This document shows positions 31,866-43,994 of a DNA stretch of 64,000 bases, in pieces. The translations under genes were made by a program, and so were the position numbers. Within the stretch, counting starts at the first letter, position 1. Each line of letters begins with the position of its first letter. Origin of the DNA: Neoscytalidium dimidiatum. Its lineage: Eukaryota; Ascomycota; Dothideomycetes; Botryosphaeriales; Botryosphaeriaceae. The notes beneath the pieces are model-generated. The model saw nothing but the letters and a program-made list of their open reading frames with translations. It had not been told where the DNA came from and searched no databases. The stretch spans positions 3,658,001-3,722,000 of the forward strand of contig CM074699.1 in NCBI GenBank assembly GCA_037367355.1. Reading direction: 5' to 3'.

Positions 31866-32899
31866 ATTGCTTCGTTGCAAGTTATTCGGTGTTTGCGTGG
31901 ACTTTTGGAGGAGATTCTGTCTGCGGTGGGATACATTTTTCTCTCTTCAGCGCGATATCGGGAAACGGTGGGAGAGAAAATAAAAAGGACAGGTGCATCC
32001 ATTTGGTGGCTGGTTTCGTATAATCATCCATCGAGAGAAATCAATTCGGTTTTCAAGCTCTTGGGAAAATGGTTGTTTTTTCTGTGGACCGGATGATTCT
32101 CTTCTGACGCGGGCGAGTGCATGATATGTTTTATAAAGGGAAGAGAAATGCTCGCCCCATGTGGTGTGGCCACATCTTCGTCGCAGACAGAACGGAAAAT
32201 GCCATGATCTTCGGACATTCCATGCACCCGACTTTTCCTTCCACTGGCTGGATATAGGTACTCTGGGAGAATGCTACTGTTTTGTGCCCAGGTTTCAGCA
32301 CTCAATCAGCTATTGTGTGGTGTGACGAATACCATGGGAAGTTTTCAGAGCTGTGGCAATCAAATGGGACACTGATGTATCTTGGCTCATGATATCCATT
32401 CCTTTTGCCAACTGAACAATATCTACTATCAACGGGCCGGCATCGGATTTATCTTGCATCAGTATGAAGCGTATTAAACGCAGACAAGAACTTCGTAAGT
32501 AGTCAAGGACTAATGCAGATATTAATCAACTTTAATGGTGGACCTGTCATCCTCCTCGGCCCTCACCGTCTATTTACTTATACGGAATTGACGGAAGTGT
32601 ATCTCGCATATACCGAAGTATTGAATACTCACCAACAAATGTGTTAAAGAGTTATCTCAGGTAGCATACGTAGGTAGTGCGTTCTTCTTGCTTGGTGCAA
32701 TCTTCACACACCATGTACGTCACCGAAAGATGCTTCTACATTATCGCCTTCCCCTTATAATATTCTTTCCCAATCTGATATCGCTCTGCCGCTGACAACA
32801 AGAACCAGACCTCCCTGGCATCATCCCACCCACCCACCCACCCAAATCCCCGACTCAAAACCATCAACCACCACCACCACCACAACAACAACAACAAAA
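31866..32899. other. Intergenic, no gene seen
   Basis: About 1 kb of AT-rich sequence downstream of RPS5. It holds the RPS5 3' UTR and nothing else I recognise; it ends in a CCA/ACC/AAC simple-sequence run (about 32820-32898). Confidence 0.5.
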
Positions 32900-35144
32900 A
32901 TGATCTACAAAACCTACCTCGCCATCTTCGCCGCCCCGCTTCCGCCCTACCCCTGGTCCCGCAGAGGTCCGCACCACGCAAGCATCGACCACGTCCGCCG
33001 CCGCCGCCGCCGGCTGCGAGGTCTGCGTCCCCGTCCTCGCGCACATCGCGGCCGAGCTCGACTGCGGGCTCGATGGCGTGACGTTCACCTACTCGCTCCG
33101 CCTGCGCGGCGGCGACGAGGGCACGTTCGTCGTGAAGGCGCGGAGGCGGGGGCGGCCGAAGCCGTCGGTGCAGATGGCGGTTGTGGATTTTTAATCAATC
33201 GGGGGGGCTTGCCGGATCGGGAAGAGGAAAGGAAGGGAGGAGGGGGTGGGGGGGGGGCGCAGTGCGAGGAGATGGATGGAGAGGAGGGGGAGCCGTAGGG
33301 CGTGCGGCAGGCTGGGAGGGACCCAGGGGTTGCTGAGCGTGTCGGCAGCGGCGTGCGGCGTGTCGTCGGGTGCGCGAGGCGTCTTGTAGCCGTGGTGGCG
33401 GCGGTGGTTGTTGGCTGCCGAAGCGGTTGCTGGATATTCAAGAGCCCGCGCAATCCGCGCTTAGCTCTCTCACTGCGATCGAGCGTGTCCAGGAGGATGG
33501 CGAATACGCGGTGCTGAGCCATTGCTGGGGGCCCGGATCCGGACTTCCTAAGGCTCACGGCCGGCAATGAGGAGGCGCTCAGGCGCGACGGTGCTGCCTT
33601 CGACGACCTGCCGAAGACGTTCGCGGACGTGGTGGTTATGGCGACGCGGCTCGGCGTGCGGTACCTGTGGGTCGACAGCTTCTACATCATGCAGTCGGGT
33701 CCGGGGAGCAGTAAGGATCGGGCCGGGCATGTCACGGAGATGAGGGACATTTATCGCGACTATATCGTCAATATCGCGGCTAATAGTGCGGGTAATCCAC
33801 ATTCGGGAGCATTCGCTGAGCGAGAGACGACTAGACTGCAGACCTATCGGGTTCTCGCGGGTTAGAAGCGAGAGCCTGGCAGTGATGAGGAAGACGACGG
33901 GCTATGAAGTGTCTTCCTCGATAAGGGCTCAAATGGGGGCTTCAGCAGCGCACCCCTCTCATTCCGCGTGCGGGTTTTCCAGGAGCGAGTGCTCGCCCCG
34001 CGGGTTCTGCACCTGGGCGTCGAGCAGGTGTGGTGGGAGTGCGGCGAGATTGGCTTTGCGTCCGAAGCTATGCCCACCAGCTTTCCGCCGGACCATCCTT
34101 TCATGGGTCTAAAGGAGGCGCCTTTCTCTGTAATTACACCTCTAGAAGATGGAGAAGATCTGGCGGGTTCTACACTTGATGCCAGAGCTCATCACGACTT
34201 CGTGGCTACCCAATGGCGCAACTCCGTTGGGAGGTACAAAGGTTCGAAGCTGAGTCTCCCGGAAAAGGACATCTTCGCGGCTTTCGCGGGCGTCGCCGAG
34301 CAGTACGGGTCGTTTTCGTTCTACAATCACGACTACATCACCGGTCACTTTTTCGCGGAGCTGCCGATGGATCTACTTTGGGTACAGCTAAATACGGGGG
34401 AACCCGGATCGCAGACCATATAGAGCACCGTCATGGAGCTGGGCCAGCGTAGCGAACCACGATCACGGCTGGTATGACGGGCCGCAGGACTTCCACGCTT
34501 CCGGTGCGTTCAGGATCCTCGCGCCCGTCGTTGATGCGGTTATCGAGCTGGTCGATGAACGGAACAAGTACGGGTCGATGATGTACGCGGAACTCACGTC
34601 AAGGGGCGCCCTAGTGGAGTGCTTCCGCCTCGAAGACCATCCAGCTCTGAAGGGAGAGCAAGATACTACTAGCGACGAAGAAGAGACGAGCCGCGCGAAG
34701 TTATACGATCCTAACGATGCCACAGCCCCAACGTTGAACCCACACCGCGCATCGGACGTCACGTTTCCACATTACAAGGCATGGGGCATCTCGAAGACCG
34801 CCGTACACATCACGAAGCCCACCCTGTTCATGGGCAATGAGACGCCGCCCAGTAACTTGCCGTTCCTGATGCCCTACGTCAACATCGACGAGGACGCCTC
34901 CGCAGTTCTCGACCGGGGCAGGGTGCTAACGCTACCGATCTGCCAGAGCGATGAGCGGTGCGAAGTATTCGGGATCTTGCTCAAGGCGGCACATACACCG
35001 GAAGGAAGACTGCCAGATCGAGAATACTTTCTACGTGTAGGGTCTTTCACGGCACACACGTGGGCAGAGACGGATCCGTGGTGGGATGCGGCGAGACCGA
35101 TTGGTAATACGGGTGACGTGCTACGGGATATCACATTAATGTGA
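32900..35144 (+). pseudogene. Decayed HET-domain (heterokaryon incompatibility) gene
   Basis: Pieces of one HET protein appear in order but in several frames. An N-terminal piece (about 32961-33194, GCEVCVPVLAHIAAELDCG...) ends at TAA 33192. LPKRLLDIQEP and the hallmark YAVLSHCWG are in frame 1 (33415-33525). After a one-base slip in a G run at about 33526, DLPKTFADVVVMATRLGVRYLWVDSFYIMQ is in frame 2; this frame then meets TAG 33863 and TGA 33905. Frame 2 resumes with RVFQERVLAPRVLHLG and KLSLPEKDIFAAFAGVAEQY up to about 34400. A further frameshift leads to YRAPSWSWASV and the C-terminal part in frame 0, to TGA 35142. The core SLCIIQ-type motif is also eroded (SFYIMQ). No single splice pattern repairs all breaks, so I call it a pseudogene; sequencing error could account for one slip but not for all. 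Confidence 0.82.
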
Positions 35145-36029
35145 TTTCCGGTCAGAGATCGCCCCTGTATACCTACATAAGCTTGTAACACTGCTCCCGC
35201 TGTTTTGAATGGGATGGTTGGAGCTGAATCATGCCGTTCTCGGCTACGGGAATTTCGGGGACTCATCAGCACAATAATAGGTGGCAAAAGAGTTCAGTCG
35301 TTGTTCTGTTCACAAGGAAAGAGGGGGCAAAAAGTAGTCAGAACAGCGAACCTTGCACATTTCGCAATTCAGAAGGCGTTTGAGCAATATCCCAAGTGTG
35401 AAGATAAAACGGGACCATGTGTAGTACTTAACGTCCGGATGACTGAATCTCACTCCGCACGCAAAACCACATACTGCTGATATTGATGCAGATTTATCCT
35501 GCCACATGCCCTCTTGCGCAAAACAAAAGAAAATTCATGAGAACGAGTGACAGTCCAGGTGGTATATCGCAACAAAACTCCGTTTTCGCTCAACAACTTC
35601 CGGCCGCTCAAACGAAAATTTCAAGCTTTCCGAATGCCATACCGCTTATGCACACACACATACATTGCTGCCTCTTTGCCATGCCCTATCCGAGTGCACC
35701 AGCCAGTTGAGCCTGCTCCTTATCCCATGATGAACGAAACCCTCGAATGGATCTGATGCCAACAACCGACGACACAAGAAAAAAGGTGCTGAATGAACGA
35801 GGATGGATGTGGTATATCAAGCGCGCCCCCCCAGAAAGCCACACCCAAAACGCCATACAAACGGAATGAATCCCTCCCCACACCAACCAAATCCAACCCC
35901 TTCCCTCTCGATGATTCAAACATCCCCACATAAGAAAAAAGACCGTGTCCATGGAAGAACGAAAAGAAAAAGATTAAAACCATTCTACACCCTTCACCCC
36001 CTCATTTAATATTCCTCCCCCCCTGCTTC
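35145..36029. other. Intergenic, no gene seen
   Basis: About 0.9 kb between the HET pseudogene and the minus-strand coiled-coil gene. A/C-rich on the plus strand from about 35640, otherwise featureless. Confidence 0.45.
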
Positions 36030-38121
36030 TCACATCGGCGCCGAGATATCCCTCCTAATCCCGGCCCCCTCGACCATCTGCCTCCGCGGCGTCGCCCTCC
36101 CCTCGGCGACGCTCCGCGCGCGCCGCCGCCGCGCCTGAATCTGCTCGAGCGCGGCCTCGCGATCGAACGGCCTGTCCTTCGGCGTCGTCGCCGTCTTCGT
36201 CTTCTCCGCAGCGGTGGGCGTGGCAAAGGCGGACTCGGCGGTCGGGGTGTTGCGGGCGAAGGTGGAGCGGGAGACGGTGTGGAAGTGGTGGGCGGGCTTT
36301 GGCGAGTCGAAGCACATGGGGATGGTGGTCGTGGTGGTGATGGTGCGGTGGAAGAAGGCGTTGTTGGATGCGGCGGGCGTCTGGGCGCCGGCGGCGGGGG
36401 CCGCCCGGTCGTTGTCGGTGTCGTCGTGGGAGTGCTGGCGGTAGTGGCCGTGCGAGGTGGCGCTGCGGCCGCGCTCGAAGGCGGGCGTGCGCGGTGGGGA
36501 GGGCGGCCTGGTGTCCTCGCTTGGTGCGGAAAGCACATCCACCTCTACAGGGGCGGGGGAAGCGGGCTTCGAGGGTGCTGGGGTGGGCTCGGTGTGCTCG
36601 GTGGGCTCTGTAGGTGCTTCCGCTTCGGTCATGATGGTGTCGTCGCTCTGGGGCCTCTCTTCCTGGGCTTTTTCCGGGGAGGGCACACTGCGGAAGGTGC
36701 CGGTAGTTGGCGAGAAGAGCAGCTCGCACTGTGCGTCTGGGATGGTTGCGGACTGTGGTGGTGTTGCTGGACGGCTGATGTTCATGGGTGCGGGCCTTTT
36801 CGAAACAGCATCGACATCCATGTCGTCGCCTTCGCTGATCGGGGGCGTCATGGAGTGAGGGAGACTTTCTCTGATCTTGGCCATCTCTTTTTCGAAGCTG
36901 TCGTCGTGGATATAGTTGTCGCCGTTGAGCTCTGCCATCCTGCACGAGCAGCACTGGAACTGGCACTCCATCTTCATAAACTCGACTGTGTCCTCAGCAC
37001 GCTCGCGACGACGACGCTCAGCGGCCAAATCCTCGTGAAGCGTCTTGAGCTCAATGTTCTTGACGGGGGTGGCAGGAATGAGGTTCTCCTTATCAGAACT
37101 TTCCGTGCGGCGGAGCTTCGTTGGTGACTTCTTGGGCGAATCGAATTCATCCTCCTCTCCAGGGTTGGATGCTGGTAGAGCAATCCTGCCCTCAGCGGCT
37201 ATCCTCGCAACCTCCTCCTCCTTGAGACTCGTCTTCAGGGCATCACGCTCCTCCTCGACGACCTTGATCTGCTCCTTCGCCTTCTGCAACTCTTCTTGCA
37301 CGCCGACCAACTGGTACTGCGCCTGAAAAGCTTCCTGCTCGCGCTTGGCGACTTTTATCTTCTCCGACTCAAGACCGGACTGCGTGATGCGGAGCGAGTT
37401 CCTCGTGGCCTTCAGCTCCTCCTGCATCTTCACCAGCGCCGACGACGACTTGAACGCCTCCTTCCGCGCCTTACGGATCTCCTTCTCGTACAACCCTTGT
37501 GCGTGACTGTGCGTCTCCTTCGCGCGGTGCAGCTCCTCCTACACAGGAAGATGGTCATCATCAGCATAAATCCTTCCCCCCCCCCCCCCCCCCAAAACGT
37601 AACGTTGCATGTCAGGAACAACTCACCATCATGACCTCCAACCTCTTCGCGACCTTCCTCTCCCTCTCCCGACTCTCATCGACCTCCTTCCTCAGCCTCC
37701 TCGCCTCCTCCCGGCTCCGCCTCGCGTCCCGCTCCACCTCCTCGCGCTCCTCACGCACGCGCCGCGCCTCCAGCTCGGCGCTCTCGCGCGCCATCTCCGC
37801 GCGCCGCACGGCGGCCTCGTCGCGGCGGTGCTGCTGCTGCTCGCGGGGATCGCGGATGTCGAGCGACTCGAAGCGGGCGACGACGCCGCGGACGTGGACG
37901 TCGGACGAGTTGCGGGCGTGGTGGTGCAGCTTGGGCGGCGAGCCCAGCTTGAGGCCGCTGCCGTCCGAGGGCGAGGCGGGCAGGCTGCCGCGGCCGGTCA
38001 TGCTGAGCGGGGAGCGGATGTTGTTGAGGCGCTCGGGCGAGAGGGCGGCGAGCGGGGAGCCTGGGTGGGCGGAGGAGGGCGATTGCGGTGGTTTGGGCGA
38101 GGGTGCCGTTTGTGGATCCAT
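36030..38121 (-). CDS. Conserved fungal coiled-coil protein
   Basis: Model: complement(join(36030..37538, 37627..38121)), 667 aa. The 88-nt intron (gtgagt...gtgtag) joins AKRLEVMM to EELHRAKETHSHAQGLYEKE in phase 0 and contains an 18-base C homopolymer. Residues 1-75 are Ser/Pro-rich. Residues about 85-290 are one long charged coiled coil (REQQQHRRDEAAVRRAEM through FQAQYQLVGVQEELQKAKEQ). A short Cys cluster, MECQFQCCSCRMAELNGDNY, follows at about residues 355-375. The rest is disordered with many S/TP sites (SPKKSPTKLRR, ATPVKN), ending in a basic RRRRARSVAEGRATPRRQ. It resembles an unnamed family in Pezizomycotina; cytoskeletal or septum/pole scaffolding would be a guess. Confidence 0.8.
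37574..37593. repeat. Poly-C homopolymer (18 bases) inside an intron
   Basis: Run of 18 C on the plus strand within the single intron of the coiled-coil gene. Its length should be treated as uncertain because such runs are prone to slippage and read error. Confidence 0.8.
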
Positions 38122-38629
38122 TGTGGGACCTGTCTGTGTTTGTGCGTTCGTTGTGCGCTCGCTGGGTGGTGCGAGGCTTTTGTCGGTGGGAAGGGCGGGT
38201 GTTGAGACGGAGAATTTTTCGAGGTGGACTTTACTCTAGGCGAAGGCGAGGGAAGTGTGTGCAGCGGTGGTGTTCTCTGTTGTAGGGGACGCGGGACGTC
38301 CGTGTGTACGGCTGTTTCTCCGGCAACGGGCGGCCAGCCACGAGCTTCGAGTGACGCAGCAACTGCGTCCTGTAAGCAACGCGTTTTTCTTCATGTTGGG
38401 TAAGCGTTATTGATGTAATTTATTGCCTTGAGACCCAGCTGATCGGGCAATGTAGTCATGCTACTCACTAATTGTTAATGCCGTTGCTCTGTGTGCGGAT
38501 GGCTGCGCTTGTTGGAAGCTACGGTCGCCCGTATGACCCCGACAGAACTACGGGCGGCGTAGCGGCTCGCCTCCGCACTGCGGCCATGAAAAAAGCCTGA
38601 CTCTCACCTCTCTACCCTAATCTTCCACC
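38122..38629. promoter_or_regulatory. Divergent promoter region of coiled-coil gene and RCM1
   Basis: 508 bp head-to-head interval between the minus-strand coiled-coil gene and plus-strand RCM1. The 30 bp before ATG 38630 are C/T-rich. No specific element recognised. Confidence 0.5.
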
Positions 38630-40681
38630 ATGTCGCTCTACTATGAAGCGGCAAGCATCCTGCAGAATCAAGAAAATGTGGGAGGCTCACTCACCTCGAG
38701 GATATATGGCAAGAAAGGCCTGAAGAGCAAGCCCACCGCCATATATGCTCTCGTCTCTGAGTCGACCAAATGGTCTGCCGTGCTAAAGGATGTCGTCGAG
38801 AACAGCGGTATCCTGAAGCTGGAGAAAAAGGTTGGTGAAATGACTACTGTCTCTGTTCTGACTACTTGTTTCATTTCATCTGTTAGCCTCCATTTTTGTT
38901 GTTTTCCGTCTCTGCTTTCCACTTTCCTACCATAAAGTAGGATACCTCTGCGGCCTATCTCTGACAAAGCTATCAAGCTCACGCCTCTCCTCGCTGTTCT
39001 CCTCACACATGACCTCCTCATATCGAAAGGTGGTGTAGCGGCCCCGGCAAATCATCCTCTCAAGCTCGCCATTACTCGGCATAAGGCCCGCCTAAGCGCT
39101 GAATTCACCAAGATTCGAGTGAAGCGAGGGCTCGGCTCTCTTGATGCTTTTCGTCAGCACATCAACGCTCAGGCCGAATCCGGTAACGCCAGCGGGAACG
39201 GGGATGCATCAAATCAATATGAGCGCCCAAGGTGGGTGCGAGTCAATGCTGTGCGCACCTCGCTGGATGCACAACTCAGCACGACGTTCAAGGAGTACGA
39301 ACAGAAAGAGAAGCTCTCCGACATCATGTCCGCACCAGCGGGCGCGAAGGTCCTGCATATCGACGACCACATCCCCAACCTCCTAGCCCTCCCGCCGCGT
39401 GCCGACCTCTCGAAAGTCAAAGCCTACCAGACCGGCGAGCTTATCATCCAAGACAAAGCCTCCTGCTTCCCGGCCTACCTCCTCAACGTCCAGCCCACCG
39501 ACGGCGACGCCATCGACGGCTGCGCCGCCCCGGGCAACAAAACCACCCACCTTGCCGCCATCATCGCCCAGAACCGCAGCGCCTCAACGACCAGCCAGAG
39601 GAGGCAGCATGTCATCGCGTGCGAACGCGACAAGCGCCGCTCCGCCATCCTCGAGAAGATGGTGCACCTCACCGGCGCCGGCAAGCTCGTCACCGTCAAG
39701 CAGCGCCAGGACTTCCTCGACCTGGATCCGTCGTCGTCCCCGGAACTCGACAACGTCGGCGCCATCCTCCTCGACCCCAGCTGCTCCGGCAGCGGCATCG
39801 TCGGCCGCGACGACGACGTCAAGCTCGTGCTGCCCAGCGCGCCGTCTTCCCAACAACAACAGCAGCAGCAGCAGCAGCAGCACGCCGGCACCAACGCCCA
39901 CCGCGGCAAGAAGCGCAAGCGCAAGGGAACCGCTCCATCCGACCAAGCGACCACGACTCAGAACGACGGCGGTGACGACACCACCTCCGCCGCCGCCGCC
40001 GCCGTCTCACTCGCCGAGCAGGAAGCACCGGCCGACGCGCCGCCCACCGAGTCCCTCGACGCGCGCCTCGCGTCCCTGGCCGCCTTCCAGCTCAAGCTGC
40101 TCCGCCACGCCATGGCCTTCCCGCGCGCCCGCCGCATCGCCTACTCGACCTGCAGCGTGCACGCGCAGGAGAACGAGCACGTCGTCCTGCGCGCCCTGGC
40201 ATCCGACGTCGCGCGCCGGCGCGGGTGGCGCGTGCTGCGGCGGGAGGAGCAGGTGGACGGGATGAGGCGGTGGGGGGTCAGGGGCCAGCCGGGGGCTTGT
40301 GACGGGGCGGTCGTGGAGGGGGGCGGGTTGGGTGCGGATAGGGAGGTCGTGAGGGAGGCGTGTGTGAGGTGCGAGAAGGGGACGGCGGAGGGGACGATGG
40401 GGTTCTTTGTGGCGGCGTTTGTGAGGGAGGGGGACGATGATGAGGTGGTTGGAGGTGAGGGGGTGGTGGTGGTGGTGGTGGTGAGGATGGTGACGAAGAA
40501 GAGGAGTGGAACGGGTTTAGCGATGACGAATAGAAGATTTGAGAGGATATGGTGGGTCAGGTGGAAAGTTAAGGTGAGGGTCTTGTACGGTAGCAAGTCA
40601 TGGGTGACGGAGAATCAGGGTGATCACTTGCTATGGCCTTTTTCCCAAGAGCGAACGGAACACGAGCATGTAGCTGCTTAA
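38630..40681 (+). CDS. RCM1: 25S rRNA (cytosine-C5)-methyltransferase, RCM1/NSUN5 family; C-terminus possibly frameshifted
   Basis: Methylates a cytosine in large-subunit rRNA using AdoMet, in the nucleolus. Model: join(38630..38830, 38978..40681), 634 aa as read. The intron ends at atcaag with a ctgac branch site, joining KLEKK to LTPLLAVLLTHDLL; the donor gttggt is weak, so this junction is less certain. Conserved parts: MSLYYEAASIL, AFTKIRVKRG-type linker, GELIIQDKASCFPAYLL, SAM-binding DGCAAPGNKTTHLAA, DPSCSGSG (Cys at about 336) and AYSTCSVHAQENEHVV (catalytic Cys at about 459). A Gln-rich insert (11 Q) and KKRKRK lie between the last two. After GFFVAAFVREGDDDE the frame enters a GTG repeat and an unconserved tail, while the expected acidic ending EEEEWNGFSDDE-stop is present in another frame, ending at 40533. 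Confidence 0.9.
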
Positions 40682-40991
40682 TTAAAGCGATGTAAACGTA
40701 GTTGCAGAGACGCAGTAGTTTCACCATAATGCAAGAACGACTTGCTTGTTAATTTCGGGAAAGAAAATGAATGGAGGCGGCAAAAGTGGCAACGACTTTT
40801 GAAGCACCACCCCGAAAATTTTCCGGCTGGCGAGGCGCAAATGCAAAACCCGTGGCGCGCCGCAAAGCTCTTCCGCAACGTCAAACACGCGTCTGCGCAA
40901 CGAGAGGAGTTCAATTGCCTTGATAATGGTATCATCTTAGACTTCGGGCACTGCGTCTGTTTCCGCCGGCCGAGCTGTTGCTAACGGCACC
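40682..40991. other. Intergenic/promoter of the 974-residue protein gene
   Basis: 310 bp. Mixed composition, no TATA box or other element recognised. Confidence 0.4.
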
Positions 40992-43900
40992 ATGAATCGA
41001 CCGCAGCTCACCGGATCCACGAGGCGATTGAGAGCGTTGGGTCTCCACGCAAGATGCCTCAACTCTTCTGCCCGCCCGCTTTTCCAGGCGACTGCACGAA
41101 CGGAGGCTCTTCTCCGGTCGACATCCGCTGGGAATATGCGGCGGTATACACCTACCAGTTCCTCTTCCGCTCCGGCTATTAAGAAAAGAGTCGCCGTGAG
41201 AGTGACGTCTGCGTCATCGAAACCCTCGGCTTCGTCAGAGACGTCGGGATCAACGGGCAAATCCGCTTCTACAAAATCAACCTCATCGACAGAAACGCCA
41301 AGCATTACAGAAACCCCGCTTCTGAATGATACTCGGCAAGAATCACGACAGCAGTTCCAGGAGCTGTTCCTAACCCTCAGGCCATTCTTCCGCGAAAGTT
41401 CAGCATCGAGCCTTCGGAAAAGGAAGGATATCATCACTCATTTGTACCAACGGAAGTCATTAGTACAGCCATTCCTTGATAAGTATGGCGAAGATGGCCT
41501 ATATAGCATGACCAAGGAGCTTGTCGCCGGTGACACCTTCGTTAAACCAAGCGTGGCGAAAGGCTATTTTCCTTCTCTAGAGTATCCTCTCCCTGAACCA
41601 CCGGCACTCGAGGAAATTGAGGAAGAAGAGACCTCATCATCGCTTGAGGATCTTGAGGAACTGGATCCTGAGGAGTTAAGTGATAATGATGGCCCTGAAG
41701 GTATGTTATTTGCTGTTCTTGCACCTCCCAAAAAGAGGAAAAAAAAAAAAAAGACATTCTGCTGACGACTGATGGTAGCTGCTGGACTGGGGAAGGAAGA
41801 TGACGGAGTCATAGCCCCAAGCGCAAGCACGGATTTCTTCTCGTATCCGGCCCAACACGTGCTCTTGACCAACGTGCAGAGCCTGCTCGAGCAGAGCCAC
41901 TTCGAGTTCCTGTCGCGCGTCGCGCCGAGCTTCATCGACGCCGAGCAGTGGGACTGCGTCGAGAAGGCGGCGCTGGACGAGTCGTGCCGGTACATGTGGG
42001 AGAACTTCGCGACGGTCAAGGCGCGCGCCGGCATCAAGACGGTCAAGAGCCATTGGGAGCTCCTGACCAAGGCGTGCCTGCGCATGCGCAACTGCGCCGT
42101 CCACCGCAACTCGATCCCCATCCACGTCCTGCGCAGCTGGATGCAGAACGCCACGCTCATGACCGAGCTCATCGGCGACCACAAGCGCGCGGACCAGCTC
42201 GAGAGCGTCATCGCCGAGATCGACGCCCGCATCGCGGAGCTGCAGAGGGCCAAGACGAGGACGCACGCGCGGTGGCGGGCGAGGATCAGGTACATCAACG
42301 CCAAGCGCGCCGAGCTCGACAAGCTGGAGGCGGACGCGACCGAGGAGTTGCAGGTGAAGGATTCGGAGTCTCTGAAGGCTTCCAGCGCCGAGCTCAAGGA
42401 GTCCTTGCTGAAGATCTTCGCCGGCGATTACACCGCGAGCAAGTACACGGACAACGAGTTCCGTCGAGAGCAAGAACAGAGGGCCGAAAAGGAAAAGGCC
42501 GAAAAGGAGAGACTAGCGAAGCTGGAAGAGGAGAGGGCCGAGCTGGAAGCCTTGCAGAAGGAGAGAGTGGCGAGCGAGCAGCTGCAAAAGGAGATGCTGG
42601 AGCGGGAGCGGGAGCTAAAGCGCAAGAGAGACAAGGAAAAAGAAGAGGAGGTGAAGAGAGAGCAGCAGGAGCAAGAAAAGAGGGAAAAGGCGCTGCAAGC
42701 CAAGAAAGCCAAGGAGGAGAAGCAGGCGGCGAAGAAGAAGCTGATTGAGGAAAAGCGCCGTGAACGAAAATCCGCGTCCGGTGCGAAGAGCGACCAAGGG
42801 CAGAAGGGTGATGAACTCGTGCCTCAGATGGGCGATCTTGCTGCCACAGAGGACGTGAAGATTGCTGAAAAGAACGAACAGTCCACGGAACTCTTTGAAG
42901 ACCCTGGTCTTAGCGCTGTAGCCGCAGAAGAGGAGGCACCTCCTGCGACAGCAAGTGCAGAGGAGGACAGTGGGGAACGGATCGTTCGAGACGAGCCTAC
43001 TCTCCCAGCGGAGGAGCTCTTTGAGGACGGACCGCCCGCGGCGGAGGTTGAAGGCGAAAGCCTTTTTGCGGAACAGCATGAAGAAACGGCTCTTGAAGCA
43101 GGAAAAGAGCGGTCCACGGAGACAGACGCCAAAACTGATGATTACATCGACAAGGTCTATTTGCGAGCTACGCAGCCTTCCGGACCCAGAGCGTTTACGG
43201 CGGGAGAGCTTGCATCCACGGCAGTAGTCGTCAGAACTGGTACATTCGCTTTGTTACCTGTTTTTGCAGAAGAGCTTTCTACGGCTGAGCAAGACACCGT
43301 CGAGGCGTTCAACAGCAAGGAAGATACCGAGGGAGCAGAAGCCACCGGGCATGATGAGACTACGGTCAGATCAACCCAAGCGTCCATGCCGACCGAACCA
43401 GTCGAACCTGTGGAGCCCGTCGGTGCCCCAGAAGTCATTGAGTCTGTTGAGGCGGATGAGCCAACAGCGCACGAAGACTCGGCCGTGCTGGCTGAGCAGG
43501 TCGAGCCGGCCGAGCCGATCGAGCCGGCCGAGCCATTGGAGTCCATTGAGACCATCGAGTCTGTCGAGAATTTCGAGCCTACAGAGACCTTCGAGTCTGC
43601 TGATGCAGTGGAGCACTTGGAAGCCATCGAGCATTTCGAGTCCATTGAGAGCGAGGCACGGGTGGAGGCCAACGAAGATCTTATTAGCCACGAGGTGCAG
43701 ATTCCACAGCCTGGCCATGAGACAGACATCGAAAGCAATACGGAGGCTTCTGGAGAACGCACGCACCCGATAACAGCTGCAATGCTGTTAGGAGTCGAGA
43801 GCAAGCCACACCCTGCCCCAGACTCAATTCGTAAGAGCATAATTAGAAAATTTTGGAGCTTCGGCCATAGCCCACCGACTAGCTCGCCAACCAGCGACGA

Positions 43901-43994
43901 CCAGACGCCTAAGCCGGGCACAGCGGAACAGAAGGCAGACTTACCTGTGGATCAAGTCCAATTTTTCGACCCCACGTCGCTCGACAAACACTGA
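40992..43994 (+). CDS. Coiled-coil protein with conserved fungal helical domain and Glu-Pro repeats
   Basis: Model: join(40992..41700, 41779..43994), 974 aa. The 78-nt intron (gtatgt...gctgacg...ggtag) carries a 13-A run and joins NDGPEG to AAGLGKEDD. The N terminus (residues 1 to about 65) is rich in Arg/Ser/Ala with no acidic residue in the first 30, like a mitochondrial presequence. A conserved helical block at about residues 255-400 includes HVLLTNVQSLLEQSHFEFLS and the RMRNCAVHRNSIPIHVLRSW motif found in several unnamed fungal proteins. It is followed by a 150-residue Lys/Glu coiled coil (REQEQRAEKEKAEKERLAKL). The C-terminal third is acidic, with irregular repeats such as PVEPVEPV, PAEPIEPAEP, IETIESVENFEP. 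Function unknown. Confidence 0.78.

Noticed and set aside
33863..33907. Intron that would remove the two stop codons in the HET remnant
   Set aside because: Any gt-ag pair spanning both stops is shorter than about 55 nt with poor signals, and the other frameshifts would remain.
36279..37127. Plus-strand ORF of 282 codons
   Set aside because: Antisense to the coiled-coil gene, whose frame, intron and composition are well supported.
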